From Carnegiea gigantea (taxonomy: Eukaryota; Streptophyta; Magnoliopsida; Caryophyllales; Cactaceae): a DNA stretch of 64,000 nt. Within the stretch, counting starts at the first letter, position 1, and each line of letters starts with the position of its first letter. The notes beneath the pieces were generated by a model that was not told where the DNA came from, ran no database searches, and saw only the letters and a program-made list of their open reading frames with translations. The stretch spans positions 248,001 to 312,000 of the forward strand of contig JAKOGI010000357.1 in NCBI GenBank assembly GCA_029747015.1, given 5' to 3'. This document shows positions 34,095-44,858 of the stretch, one piece after another. A program made the translations under genes and the position numbers.

Positions 34095-35943
34095 CAAGAT
34101 CACAAATGTCTGCATTATAGGAAAAGTAGCTTGTGGGATAAAATAAAAGAAAAGACCAAAAGAAATGATATACACCGCATATAAGAGATACAACGATAAC
34201 ACCGTGTCGAATATTAAATGTACCCGAACTACCTCAGCACCCATTAGAAATTACTGGGTGGTTCATAGAGCATCAAACAATCCACATCCTCCTCTGTAGG
34301 AAGCTCTAGGAACTGCTTCAATCACTAACCATTAACCTTTTGCTTAGCTGTAGAAGCAGAATCCTATATCCCAAATGCACTATGCGGAAATACATGAGTA
34401 ACAACAAAGGGATCAGTCCAGCGGAACCAAAGCATACCTGGGAATAGGTGTAACCTCGAATCATACAAGAGCACTTTCATGCCTGAGGCAAAGTCCTTCC
34501 TAAGAATCATCCTTTCATGAACCAACTTCGCCCTCTGGTTGGACAATCTAGCACTCTCATATGCCTCAGCTCGGATCTCCTCTGACTCACTTAACTATAG
34601 TCTCCTTTCCTCACACGTTGTAATATAGTCATTGTTAAGGGTCCTAATGGCCCACCAAACTCAATATTTAAGCTCAACTAGGAGACAACAAGGCTTCCCA
34701 TAGACTATCCTATAAGATGACATACCTAAGGGTGTCTTGAAAGCTATCTTACAGGCCCATAAAGCATCAATAAGCTTGTCGGCCTAATCCTTCCTCCTCC
34801 TGTTGATAGTTGTCTTTAAAATCTACTTGATCTATCTGTTAGAAACCTCAACCTGCCCACTGATCTAGAGAAGGTAAGAAGTGGTTAGCCTATAGAAAAT
34901 AGAGTGTCATCTCATCAATGAATCAAAAGATCAGTTGTTGAAATGTGTACCCTACTCACTAATAATAGCACGAGGTATGTCATAGCTAGAAAAGATGTTT
35001 TCCCTAAAAAACTCCACCACATCTTTAGCTTCATTAGTCCTAGTGGGATAGCCTCAATCAACTTAGACGTATAATCTACAACTAACAAAATATACTCATT
35101 CTCAAAAGAAACTGGGAAGGGTCCCATAAAATCTATAACCCTATATCTCAAAGATCTCAACTACGATAATGAGATTGAGGGGCATCATATCCCTCTAGTG
35201 ATACGACCTCACTACTGACATCTAGGGCATTTCCTATAATACTCATGGGCATCTTTGAACACAGTAGGCCAATAAAATCCACACCGAAGAACCTTGGCCG
35301 CTGTCATTTTCCCACTAAAATGCCCCTATAGGCTTGGTCATGGTAGAAGGACAAGGTACTCCTAACCTCATGATGTGGGACAGATCTTCTAAGAATCTGA
35401 TCAGCACAATATCTGAACATTCGAAATGTAAAATTTCACCAAGTGAAAAAATCAGTCCCTCTCATGCATATTCTAACTCTCATGAATCATTCCAGTAACA
35501 AGACAGTTCACAATATCAACATACCAAAGGACAGATTGTACCTCACATAACTGCACATCAGGGAAGCACTTAGAAATAGGGGCCTTAGCATCCGCAGCAC
35601 ACACTATCATATACAGGTGGTCAACAATAGGGTTTTCAACCCTTTCTTTCTATAATCTCATAACTAAACTCCTGTAGAAGGGGCATCTACCTTACAAGTC
35701 TGGGCTTAGCATCCTTTTTTGTAAAGAATCTGCTTAACTGCAGCATGATCAGCAAACACAATGACATGAGAGCCAATTAAGTAAGCTCTAAACTTTTTAA
35801 AAGAAAAGACAACATCTATGAATTTTTTCCTAGTAACAATGTAGTTTATCTGGGTATTATTTAATGTGTGGCTAGCATAATAGATTACGTGAGGTTTCTT
35901 ATCAATGCGCTGTCCTAAAATAACCCCAACAATATAATCAACG
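34095..35943 (-). pseudogene. Athila-like element A: RNase H end and integrase, degenerate
   Basis: Read on the minus strand from 35943 down. First comes an RNase H-like run (YIVGVILGQR, HVIYYASHTLN, FIDVVFSFKKFRAYL, ADHAAVKQ) at about 35720-35940. It is followed by an integrase zinc region near 35330-35400 (SFYHDQAYRG), the integrase core start VIDFMGPFPVSFENEYILLVVDY near 35080-35140, and a C-terminal piece ending THVFPHSAFGI at about 34364. Many stops and frameshifts are present. The run is continuous with the reverse transcriptase at 40213 onward; a CACTA transposon separates them. Confidence 0.75.
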
Positions 35944-35984
35944 GCACACTACTAAATAGAGTAAAATAACGATGGAAATAGGCG

Positions 35985-36235
35985 ATGAAATGTTATTCCG
36001 TTGCCACTGGAGGCGGAAACGGCGACGGAAAGGGAAAAAAGGAATATAGGATCTCGAGAGACATAGCGACGGAATTTTCGCTGCTAGTTTAAAAAAATTG
36101 GGTGGCGACGGATATTTCGTCGTCAAAGAAAAAGGAAAATAATTTTTTCCCAGGCGTTGACGAAATTTCCGTCGCCAGCAAATTTTTTTAATTGGGCGAC
36201 GAAAATTCTGTCTCCAAGTTCGTCGCCGACTCCCT
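35985..36235. repeat. Left subterminal repeats of the CACTA element
   Basis: At least eight GCGACGGAA / TTCCGTCGCC-like words occur in both orientations, some with A or T changes. The matching set at the right end lies at 39855-40185. In CACTA elements such repeats are the binding sites for the element's own DNA-binding protein; here that is inferred from family knowledge. Confidence 0.8.
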
Positions 36236-36894
36236 TAAAAAAACCATATCTGGTTTCTTTTTCATTCGAGCCCCGACACACACCCGAGAGGGGAGAGAGA
36301 GAGCAAACGAGAAGGTTGCCCACCACCTCCGCCACCCCCCTCCGCCATTAGCCCTTAGCCGCCCTAATTTTTAGCCTCACTCAGGTAAAATTTCTACCTC
36401 TAGATTTGGTTTTAATTACTACAAATTATGGTTTTGGTAGTTGAAAATGTATTGGTAGTGTATGTTTATGTTGTATTGTGAGATATGTATTGAGCAATTA
36501 CTTCAATTTGGTTGAAATTATGCATTATTATAATTGAGGTTTTAGGATTGTATGAGATTAGTAGTTTCATTTGCAAGAGAGGATTTGGTAGAAATAAAAA
36601 TTTATGTGAAATAATTATGTGAAAATTTGTGGGAGTTGTAGTGGGTGATTTGAAAAGGTTGAAATATGTGTGAAGGAATTGTGTAAAATTTGTGGGATTT
36701 GTACTGAGTGATTTGCAAGGATTTACCATAAATTGAAATTAATACTAATTCATTATATTTACATTTATTTTATAGGAAACACATATGTGTAATACATAAG
36801 TGAGAAATGACATTGAATATTATTGTGTAAATTAAAATTAATACTAATTCAATGACTTTTATGAATATTGTTGCTTGAGTAGAATATGAGTAGC

Positions 36895-37757
36895 CCACCA
36901 TATCGTTCGTGGATGTATAATAGATTATTACCTTCATAATGGTTACACAAAAGAATTTTTGAATGGGATAAATCAATTTGATGCATTTGCACGTAGGCAA
37001 GCAGACTTCCAAAGTGGGGGGGGAATATAGATGTCTATGTTAGAAATGTAAAAATAGAGTGTACTTAACACCCGATAAGGTAAAGATGCACCTGATGTAT
37101 AAGGGTCTTGTGAAAGGATATTGGTATTGGATAAGTCATGGAGAAGTAGAACCTCAATAATATGATCTTGGATATTCTACTAGAGAAATGGGCGAAGCTA
37201 GTGGTTCAAGTCATACAAATCATATGGACTCCATGATTGATGATGCCATGTTGGCAAATGAAAATGTAATGGTTCAGGAGGGAAGCAGTTCTCAAGAACC
37301 ATTCTATAATATGGTTGAAGCTTCTCAACAACCCTTATATGAAAGCTGTTCAACCCACAGTGAGCTCTCTGCTGTTGTTCGGCTATTGAGTATCAAGTCT
37401 GATTATCATATGTCATAAAATTGTTTCAATGAAGTTGTTCAGTTAATGAAAGAGATGTGTCCTCCTAATAATCGTGTGCCACAGAACTATAGCCAGATGA
37501 AGAAGCTTGTTAAAGATCTCGGCAACGATGTCATACACATTGATTGTTGCCATAAAAGGTGTATGCTCTTTTTTAAGGAGGACTCAAACCACGATGCATG
37601 CAAGTTTTGTGGGCATTCGAGATGGAAGAAGCAAAGGTCGCAGCAAAGGAATCAAATGCCATTGCCATATGCAAGGATGTATTACTTGCCATTGAAACCT
37701 CGACTGATGAGGTTGTATGCATCAAGAAGCACGGCAGAGCACATGCCATTGAAATAG
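36895..37757 (+). pseudogene. TNP2-like CACTA transposase, N-terminal remnant
   Basis: Peptides in shifting frames match the transposase-associated domain that opens TNP2 proteins: SWMYNRLLPS at about 36912, then EFLNGINQFDAFARRQADF-like text needing small frame corrections, then DPDKVKMHL-type and YWYWISHGEVEPQ-like text at about 37120. Two open stretches follow (37188-37418 and 37446-37757), with a Cys/His cluster (IDCCHKRCMLFF, DACKFCGHSRW) and PYARMYYLPLKPRLMRLYAS. The large catalytic domain that should come next is missing, so an internal deletion has removed it. A stop at 37416 and earlier frameshifts also break it. Confidence 0.75.
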
Positions 37758-37771
37758 CCCTTATATGATGG

Positions 37772-39493
37772 TTGTTTAACCTTACTTCGCCATTCATTGG
37801 CCAACAGTTTGCATACAATATTGCAAGCAACACAACTTTTCCCTCCACTAGCACCCCCACTCCCAACCTGTCGATCCTTACTCCTACCAGTCTCAACAAA
37901 ACGTTGGAACTGGAGATACTGATCCGCAACTTAGTCAGGGAAGCACCTAAAAAGAAACAGTTATTGTCCTTGATGGTAACGAGTAAGTGAACTACTGTTA
38001 TGTGTTTGTCATTGCAAGTATATAGCATAGTGTCGCGTTAATTTGATTTTTTTGCTGCGTTGGGTTCATTCTAAATGACCGTGCTGTTAGTACGATTTCT
38101 CAGATCTTCCAAGGCAAGTATGATGTACCTTGGCCTACTTGGGGAAAAGTGCCTAGACATATTCGAGATATGTGGTTTGGAGAGTTCAAGGTAAGTAAAG
38201 TGACTGCATATTAAGACTTCTTACAAGGCTCCGGTTCATTTGTAAGACATTATTTGATGTGTGTGTCGTTTTCTAATGTGTAAAAGTCGTTCACTTAGGA
38301 TCTTATGTATGAGGACCGCATCAGGAAGAATTTTGAAAACAGAGGCAATGTACATTTGAAGGACTTCCTTGGCAAAGTAAGGAAGCACAACAAAAAGCCT
38401 CAGTGGCTCGGTGATGAGGTATGGAAAGGACTCCAAGAGCATTGGGCGAATGAATCATACAAAAAATTATGTGAAAAAGCCCAGAAAAATCAGCTTGGTG
38501 ACCCCCAGAGTCTTGGACCATCTCTTCATTCCTACGGCTCGATCCCTATGCATGAGCATAGGAGGCGTCTAGTATCAAACCTTTAATCTTATAACATTGT
38601 TTGACTTATTTGTTTTCTTGTGGTGTTTAACGTGTTTTTCTGAATTTGTTTAATTTGTACGTAGAGGGAAGAACTTGGGACGGATCCCACTATTGTTGAG
38701 TTGTTCGCCCTCACTCACAGACCTAGAGGTAAACCAGATGAACCTTGGGCTGATAGGAAATCACAACAAACCTACATAAGTTATTCTCAATAATTAATCT
38801 TACATTCTGATTCATATATTTTTCTTACAACTAACACATTTGATGTTTTGTAAATATTGTGATATTGTAGGAGTCCTTTGAGCAAGAAATGCAGAAAATC
38901 ATTCAAGGGACCACGCAGGATAACTCCCAAGATCCATCTCAACTGCTTCCAAAACCAAATGGGTTGTGGGTGAAGGCCTACATAAACAAAAAGAGCCGTA
39001 TTTATGGTATTGGAGATGAAGTCGTCAACATCAGGGAATCCCCCAACTTTAGTCCCTCCCAGCGAGCAGGTATACTAGACTTTAGCTTTAATTTCAGTTG
39101 TTACAGTGAAAACTGTCCATAACGGCATTTTAGGTTAAGTTACATTATTCTCACTACATTCTTACTACATACACATGATTTTTAGCAGGTACAAGTCCGA
39201 CCGCATCTCAGCAGGAGCTATATGATTTGAGAGAGAGGGTGACCACCATGGGGAGTGAGCTCACCATACAAGCTAAGATATATCGGACGATGATGGAGAG
39301 ATATAAGAGTCTAGAGGAGTCCAACCAAATGCTGAGCCAAACTATGCTAAGTATGAATTAGCAAATGCAGGCTTTCTTCTAAAAGCAACAAGCCTCTGGT
39401 TCGGGATCACAACATGTTTTCCCCACCCGTCCACAGCATGATGAAGAGAATGAGGATGAGGACGAGGACAATGAGTATGATCTTGATGATTGA
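37772..39493 (+). pseudogene. Second CACTA gene (Ptta/En-Spm plant transposase type), multi-exon, broken
   Basis: Six exon-like blocks can be read: about 37772-37982, about 38090-38190, 38299-38571, 38665-38775, 38871-39069 and 39189-39493. Splice signals fit: donors GTAAGT at 37983 and 38191 and GTATAC at 39070; acceptors CACTTAG, TACGTAG, ATTGTAG and TAGCAG. Peptides such as WGKVPRHIRDMWFGEFK, DRIRKNFENRGNVHLKD and ADRKSQQTYESF fit the plant En/Spm transposase family. A coiled-coil-like section (ELYDLRERVTTMGSEL) and an acidic tail (EDEDEDNEYDLDD) end it. The donor after 38775 reads ATAAGT instead of GTAAGT, and in-frame stops lie at 39359 and 39380. It probably encoded the DNA-binding partner of the transposase. 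Confidence 0.7.
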
Positions 39494-39854
39494 TCCCTTA
39501 TCATAAGTTGCTTGTTTCTTCCCTTCCTCTATTGCCTGCGTCTTTTATATGTGTATATATTTGCATTGCCTCTACTTCTCTGATGCCTATGTGTGGCGAT
39601 GATCGGAACTACTCTAACTTTGTTTTATGAATTGGGTTGTATGTGATGTATGGTAATGACACACTTGGGTTATTGTGGTTTCAATATGATGTTTGAGTTG
39701 TTTGTGAACTGGAAATTATTGTTGAGAATGCTTCAAGTGAAGCAATTGTATAGAATGGGTTTTTCAATACCCTTGATGTATTTTTTTTGCAGGAAAACAA
39801 ATGTATTGTATTTGGAGTTCTTAAAATTACAAATTTTTTATTAAAAAAACCCAA

Positions 39855-40185
39855 AAATAGCCACGGATAGGCGACAGAAAATTACATTTTAAAAAAAATA
39901 ATCTACTAATGGTGACGGAATGGGCAATCCGTCGCCATCAACGACGGAATTTTCGTCGCTGGATCCGTCGCCGATGGCGACGGATTGTCTAGTCCGTTGC
40001 CATATGGCGCGACTTTTGTTCGCTCAAAAATTTGCTGTCCGTCGCTTGTTTTGTAGCCAGCTAGCGACGGACTATAAATTTCTGTCACTGAATCCTCAGC
40101 AACGAGCCATATTTTGACTCCCGAGTTCCGTCGCTGATTTAAATTTGCCATCGCTGATTTGCTGTTTTCCGTCGTTGATTCCGTC
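39855..40185. repeat. Right subterminal repeats of the CACTA element
   Basis: A dense set of GGCGACGGA / TCCGTCGCC words in both orientations mirrors 35985-36235. The short gap to the right terminus fits CACTA architecture. Confidence 0.8.
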
Positions 40186-40212
40186 TCTATATGACCTTTT
40201 TTTTTAATAGTG

Positions 40213-41400
40213 GCATCACACATCAACTCAAAAGGTTCGCTCCAGACGGGAGGATGTAGGATGTGAGCTGTGGTTAGGGCTTCCTTTAGCCAAGTAAATG
40301 TCTCTAAACACTCCTCAGTGAAGTGGAAGGGTACATTCTTGGATAGAAGGTTAGATAAGGGTTTAGCAATCTTGCTAAGGTCTTTAATAAATCTGCGATA
40401 GAATCCAACATGTCCATGAAAAGACCTAAGATCTTTCACACAAGTGGGAGAGGAAATATTAGCAATCAAATCAATCTTGGCCTTATCAACGTCAATACCG
40501 CCACTAGAAATAACATAGCCAAATATGATACTTTTTTTCACCAGAATGTGATACTTTTCTCAATTTGAGGTCAAATGCTTTTCCTTGCACCTTTTTAAAA
40601 CTTCCCTTAAATTGATCAAACAAGTATCAAAAGAAGTCCTAGAAAAATCATCCATAAAAATCTCCATGCAATGTTCAACCAAACTAGGGAATATAAAAAT
40701 CATGCACATCTAGAAAGTAGCAGGGGCATTACATAGACAGAATGACATCATCCTAAAGGCATAGATGCCGATTTGACAGGTAAAGGTAGTCGTCTCCTAA
40801 TCCTTAAGAGCTATAAAGATATGAGTATAGCCAGAGTAACCATTAAGGAAACAGTTGTATGAGTTCCAGCCAACCTCTCTAACGTCTAGTCCAAGAAAGA
40901 AAGGGAAAAATGGTCTTTGCGGGTGGCAGGATTCAATTTTCTATAATCAATACAGACCCTCCACCTAGAGTGGACCTAAGTTAGGATTAGCTCATTCTTG
41001 TCTTTTCTAATCACGGTCATACCGGTCTTCTTAAGAACAGCGCAAACAGGACTAACATACTCACTATCATAAATAAGGTATATGATCCCATGATCCAACC
41101 ACTTTAACACTTCCTTCCTAACTACCTCTTACATAGTTGGATTTAACCTCCTCTGAAGGTATTGGTAAGGTCTAGCATTACCTTCTAAATGGATCCTTTG
41201 AGAAACAATTGTATGGTGAAAACTGTTGATGTCTCCTATGGCCCATCCTATGGTCTCTTTATTATCCCCATGTAACTTAAGCAATTTTCCCTCTTGGTCC
41301 TGGTCTAAATCAGATACAATAAGCACAGGCAAAGACTTTTCAGGATCTAGAAAAGCATACCTAAGGGACTCAAGTGGGGGTTTTATATCAAGTCAAACAG
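40213..41400 (-). pseudogene. Athila-like element A: reverse transcriptase and start of RNase H, degenerate
   Basis: Read on the minus strand. From about 41330 the start of RT reads VSDLDQDQEGKLLKLHGDNKETIGWAIGDI, matching the same stretch in copy B at about 47810. Then come WRVCIDYRKLNPATRKDHFP (about 40920-40985) and, from 40541 down, GYVISSGGIDVDKAKIDLIANISSP, VKDLRSFHGHVGFYRRFIKDLSKIAKPL and LTTAHILHPPVWSEPFELMCDA. The last is cut by the CACTA insertion. Stops and frameshifts are frequent between 40560 and 41100, where the catalytic Asp pair should be. Confidence 0.8.
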
Positions 41401-41639
41401 TAGAAATGTCACAGGTATAAACAACATTAGATACAAAGTCCACAAAGCACATATAAAAGTCAAATACATCATACTCAGGCTCATTATCCATGAAGAAGGA
41501 CTCACACTCAAAAAAAAACTCATCTATTTGCTCAAATTCTAACTCATCGTAAGAAAAATTGCATACCAAGTTAAGGGTAGAGTTATTTCCATCACTAAAA
41601 CCATCAAGCTGTCTTTGCAAATTGAAAATATTCAAGTTA

Positions 41640-42060
41640 AAAGTCATATTACCAAAAGATAATTTTATGATGCCATTAACCGTAGTTAATTAAGGCACTG
41701 GATGTAGCTAAGAAAAGGTGCCCTAAAATCACAATAATATGGGGCTTAGCATTGGGCACCTTCTTAGTATCAATTACCATAAAATCAATAGGGAAGATGA
41801 ATTCTCCCACTTCAATACGCACGTCCTCCATGGCATCCCTAAGAAGTCTAGTAGACCTATTAGGTAGTTGGAGGATAATCTTCATGGGTCTTAACCCACC
41901 TAGTCCAAGTTCCTTATACACAGTGAATGGAAGCAAATTTACACTAGCTCCTAAATCTAATAAGACTCTATGAATGGTCTGGTCGGCTATCACTATAGAA
42001 ATGGTAGGGCAACCTAGTGTAAGTCCCTAATACATAGGAATCTGACTAGAGATGATAGAG
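41640..42060 (-). pseudogene. Athila-like element A: aspartic protease region
   Basis: An open minus frame at 41676-41993 reads IADQTIHRVLLDLGASVNLLPFTVYKELGLG and continues to VGEFIFPIDFMVID and PHIIVILGHLFLA. D-L-G-A-S with N-L-L-P is the normal active-site form in Athila elements. A second open stretch (41393-41647) continues toward the reverse transcriptase. Confidence 0.8.
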
Positions 42061-43633
42061 CTAATATTAGAGGCCTAGAAAGCTCTTCTGGGCACAACAA
42101 TTATCCTCTTGGTAGTGCAAAGCTCTTTCTAAAATCCGACATATGTGGGCATATGCTAGATAACATCTTACAGGGCGATGTTAATCTTGTCCTGTGAGAA
42201 AGTCTCCCTGATCTTATCAATATGGGTCTGGTCCTTCTTTATTTTTAGCTTATTGGGGAGGTAAATTAAAGATTTCTGGACCTATAAAGGTGGAGTGGAA
42301 GCAGTCTTAGAAGGAGGTGTAGTCACTGTATCAGTAGACTCATCTTCTTTAGAATCCCCAGAAGATGAGGATAGGGGTGATTTAGATGTTTCATTCAAGT
42401 CATCACCTACATAATTGTCAACTGCGTGTCTTGATCTCAAAGTTATTACAACATTGACCTTTCTCAAGTTATCAGGAGCTGAGCAGAGGACGTCCCACCT
42501 TTAGGGTTAGTCTCAGGTTGACTAGGAAAGGTGCCTTTGTCCTTGTTCACTATAGCAAACTAGGAGAATTGCTATGTTATCGCTCTCAATATTCTTTTGG
42601 TGTTCTCTCTCATCATTGAAGGGGAGCCTTGGAGCAACGGTAAGATTGTCTCCATGTGACCAAAAGGTCACGGGTTCGAGCCGTGGAATCGGCCACTGAC
42701 AAAGTCAGGTTAGGCTACCTACAATTCACCCCTTAGGGTGCGGCCCTTCCCCGAACCCTGCATGAACGCAGGATGCTTGGGCACCGGGCTGCCCTTTTTG
42801 TTCTCTCTCATCATTCTTTCCATATCAGTTTTAATTCTTTTCTCATATTTATCGAGTTCACTATGACTAGGAGGAGGTTCTAGCTGCCAAGGTGCATTAG
42901 GAACACCGTAGTAATCTGGCCTCGACATGGTTTAGGAGGATTTTCTAGGAAACCCTCCGTAATGGTTAGGCGCTACCACATTAGGTCCACTACCCCAAGA
43001 AAAATTAGGGTAAATACGCGCACCTGGATTATCAATGGGAGCATAAGGGTCATTCTTTGGTGTTTGGTAGGCCATGTTCACATGTTCTTGGCTTGAGGCT
43101 AATTGGTGAGCAAAGTAGGGGCACGTGCTCAAAGTATGATCCAATGCGTGCCATTGTGAGCACAGCTCAGGAACCTAGGAAATTTGGGACTGTTGTAGAA
43201 CTGACACCTTCATCATATTTTCAAGGGCAATAAATCTGGACTCAAGGTGACTTAAGTTAGACACAGCATGCATGCCACTCTTGGCCCCACCATACATAGA
43301 GTTCAAGTTGTCATCTCTAATGGTTTCCCATTGCATAGTTTTCTTAGCTAGATCTTCTACGAATTCTAAGACATCACTGGGGCTCTTGGAGAGAAATCCA
43401 CTTTAACACATTTGCTCCGCCATTGTCCTATTCTATTGGTTAAGGCCTTCATAAATAATTTGAAATAAGTGGGCTTGGTCTAACCCATATTGAGGACACT
43501 ATGATAAGAAGTTCTTAAACCTATCAAGATACTTCCAGAATGACTCCCTGTTAGCTTGCGTGAATTAATTAATTTCATTCCTTGGCTTAACAGTTTCACT
43601 ATTGGGGAAGTATTTTTGTAAAAAGACCTGCTG
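42061..43633 (-). pseudogene. Athila-like element A: gag, interrupted by a SINE and truncated
   Basis: Minus-strand peptides include LYGGAKSGMHAVSNL-like text near 43260-43300, DHTLSTCPYFAHQLAS (43090-43144), NDPYAPIDNPGARIYPNFSWG (about 43000-43060), PDYYGVPNAPWQLEPPPSHSELDKYEKRIKTDMERMMRENKK (42790-42920) and VNVVITLRSRHAVDN (42420-42467). The NPG...HPNFSWG-type motif is characteristic of Athila gag. An Au-like SINE sits at 42618-42798. The 5' part of gag, the leader and the primer site are missing; at 43633 gag joins straight into LTR sequence. Confidence 0.8.
42618..42798 (+). mobile_element. Au-like SINE with 17 bp target duplication
   Basis: This 181 bp tRNA-derived element has an A-box-like TGGAGCAACGG at 42630-42640 and a perfect B box GGTTCGAGCC at 42673-42682. 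The typical body follows (GGTGCGGCCCTTCCCC, GCACCGGGCTGCCC) with a short T-run tail. It is flanked by direct repeats of TGTTCTCTCTCATCATT at 42601-42617 and 42799-42815. The unfilled site is preserved in Athila copy B near 49133-49151. It is not a tRNA gene. Confidence 0.93.
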
Positions 43634-44841
43634 TTATTGAAAGAGAGTCGAGTGTTGACTTCTAGCCCGGGGACAAAGTGATGTTCAGGCTAGGCTTGCA
43701 AAAGAGCGTGTTCACCATGTTAATTAATGAAAAAAAATCATCTATTCAATCTTCAATTTTCGGGTCTTTTCCTCATTCGCTTGTTAGCTACAAAATTACA
43801 CAAAATCATATTAAAGTAAAAAATAAGATTGAAGATAACTAAATCTAGGTGAATAGTGGTATAAAATTTAGTACTTTTGATGACTAAACAAATATCCCAA
43901 CACCAAATTTTGATTGTTCTCAAGTAAAAGAAAATAAAAGAAAGTATATCTAAAACACCTAACTCGCTTTCGCAGGAATTATGATTGCACTTAACACATC
44001 CAGCAAGCTCTTTAAACCTATAGGTTTCCCGTAATGGAGAAATGTGGTCATGTGAGGGTTTGCAGAAGATATACCCACAAAATATTTAAACAGAGAAAAA
44101 GAGAAAGAGAAATAAAAATAGAAAATCTTTTCTTTAACTTTTCAACTATATGAAAAGATATACAATGGGAAAACTGTACACACTTTGTCAACAAATCACC
44201 TTTACAACCCAAATATAAGTTCATACACAAGTACAATGTATATATCAATACTCTTAGCCTCCAAGCATAACACCCATATATTAATTTTTCACCCTATAGA
44301 CCATCAAAACTGTGAATCTATCCCAGTGCACAATATGCAAGTGTACCATCACCCTAGGATTTAAGCTTATTAAGGTTCGACTCAATCCCACCTCGCTTAT
44401 TAACTTAGGAAGCAATCTTTCCCAGTAGCAATATTGCCCTAAAAAGTAACACCTAGTAGCGCATGCCTCAAGGGGTGCTTGTCATTCCCGAATCTTTGAC
44501 TTTTTATTTTTATTTTTTCGTTTCTTTTTTTGCTACATAAGAGTGACAAATAAGAAAATCAAACCATGAAATCCTAAAACTCTAAGATAATGGTGATACA
44601 GAACTGAGGATTAGACAACACATTATAATGGAATGGCGGGGTTAGAACTAGAAGATGGAGTGACACACTTCGAATTAAGGTTTACCAAGCACACTATACT
44701 TATATACAAACTAGTAATACATCACAAAGGGACATAATTAATCATGATAGTATAACTCCCGAAATCGCATAAAAATAAAACATCTTGTTGGTTATTTGAA
44801 AATTTTCCCCTCTTTCTTTTTTAAAAAAAATTTTAAAAGCA
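43634..44841 (-). mobile_element. Truncated LTR between Athila copies A and B
   Basis: It matches the left LTR from 32865 to 34074 (for example CATCTATTCAATC, TCACCCTA, TTAAGCTTATTAAGGTTCGACTC) and the start of the right LTR near 51525. It serves as the 3' LTR of copy B, with the polypurine tract on its right. The left part of the LTR (about 850 bp, the R/U5 end), the primer site, the leader and the 5' end of copy A gag are deleted at the 43633/43634 junction. Confidence 0.75.
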
Positions 44842-44844
44842 TAG

Positions 44845-44858
44845 CTTCCCCTCCCCCG
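44845..44858 (-). other. Polypurine tract of Athila-like element B
   Basis: The minus strand reads GCGGGGGAGGGGAA right before the LTR, equivalent to 34079-34094. Confidence 0.65.

Larger units (their letters stand above)
35947..40212 (+). mobile_element. CACTA (En/Spm) transposon with GCA target duplication
   Basis: It starts CACTACTAAATAGAG and ends TTTTTAATAGTG (reverse complement CACTATTAAAAA). The flanking trinucleotide GCA occurs at 35944-35946 and 40213-40215, the 3 bp duplication expected of the superfamily. Both ends carry many GGCGACGGAA / TTCCGTCGCC subterminal repeats (about 35985-36235 and 39855-40185) in both orientations. It is 4266 bp, short for an autonomous CACTA, and holds remnants of two genes: a TNP2-like transposase start (36895-37757) and a second En/Spm-family gene (37772-39493). 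It sits inside the pol of Athila copy A; the empty site is visible in copy B at about 46722-46740. Confidence 0.9.

Noticed and set aside
36192..36374. Overlapping plus-strand ORFs rich in Pro and Arg near the left end of the CACTA element
   Set aside because: They lie in the subterminal and leader region, with GA-rich and CCACC-rich low-complexity DNA; no TNP-type motif is present.
39906..40541. A 211-codon minus-strand ORF that looks like a novel protein with an RT domain
   Set aside because: It is a chance fusion across an insertion boundary. The part above 40213 is Athila RT/RNase H, and the part below is the right subterminal repeat of the CACTA element translated in one frame.
42618..42798. 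Possible tRNA gene because of good A and B boxes
   Set aside because: The 17 bp target duplication, T-rich tail and full Au-like SINE body show that it is a SINE; no tRNA cloverleaf with a proper acceptor stem is present.
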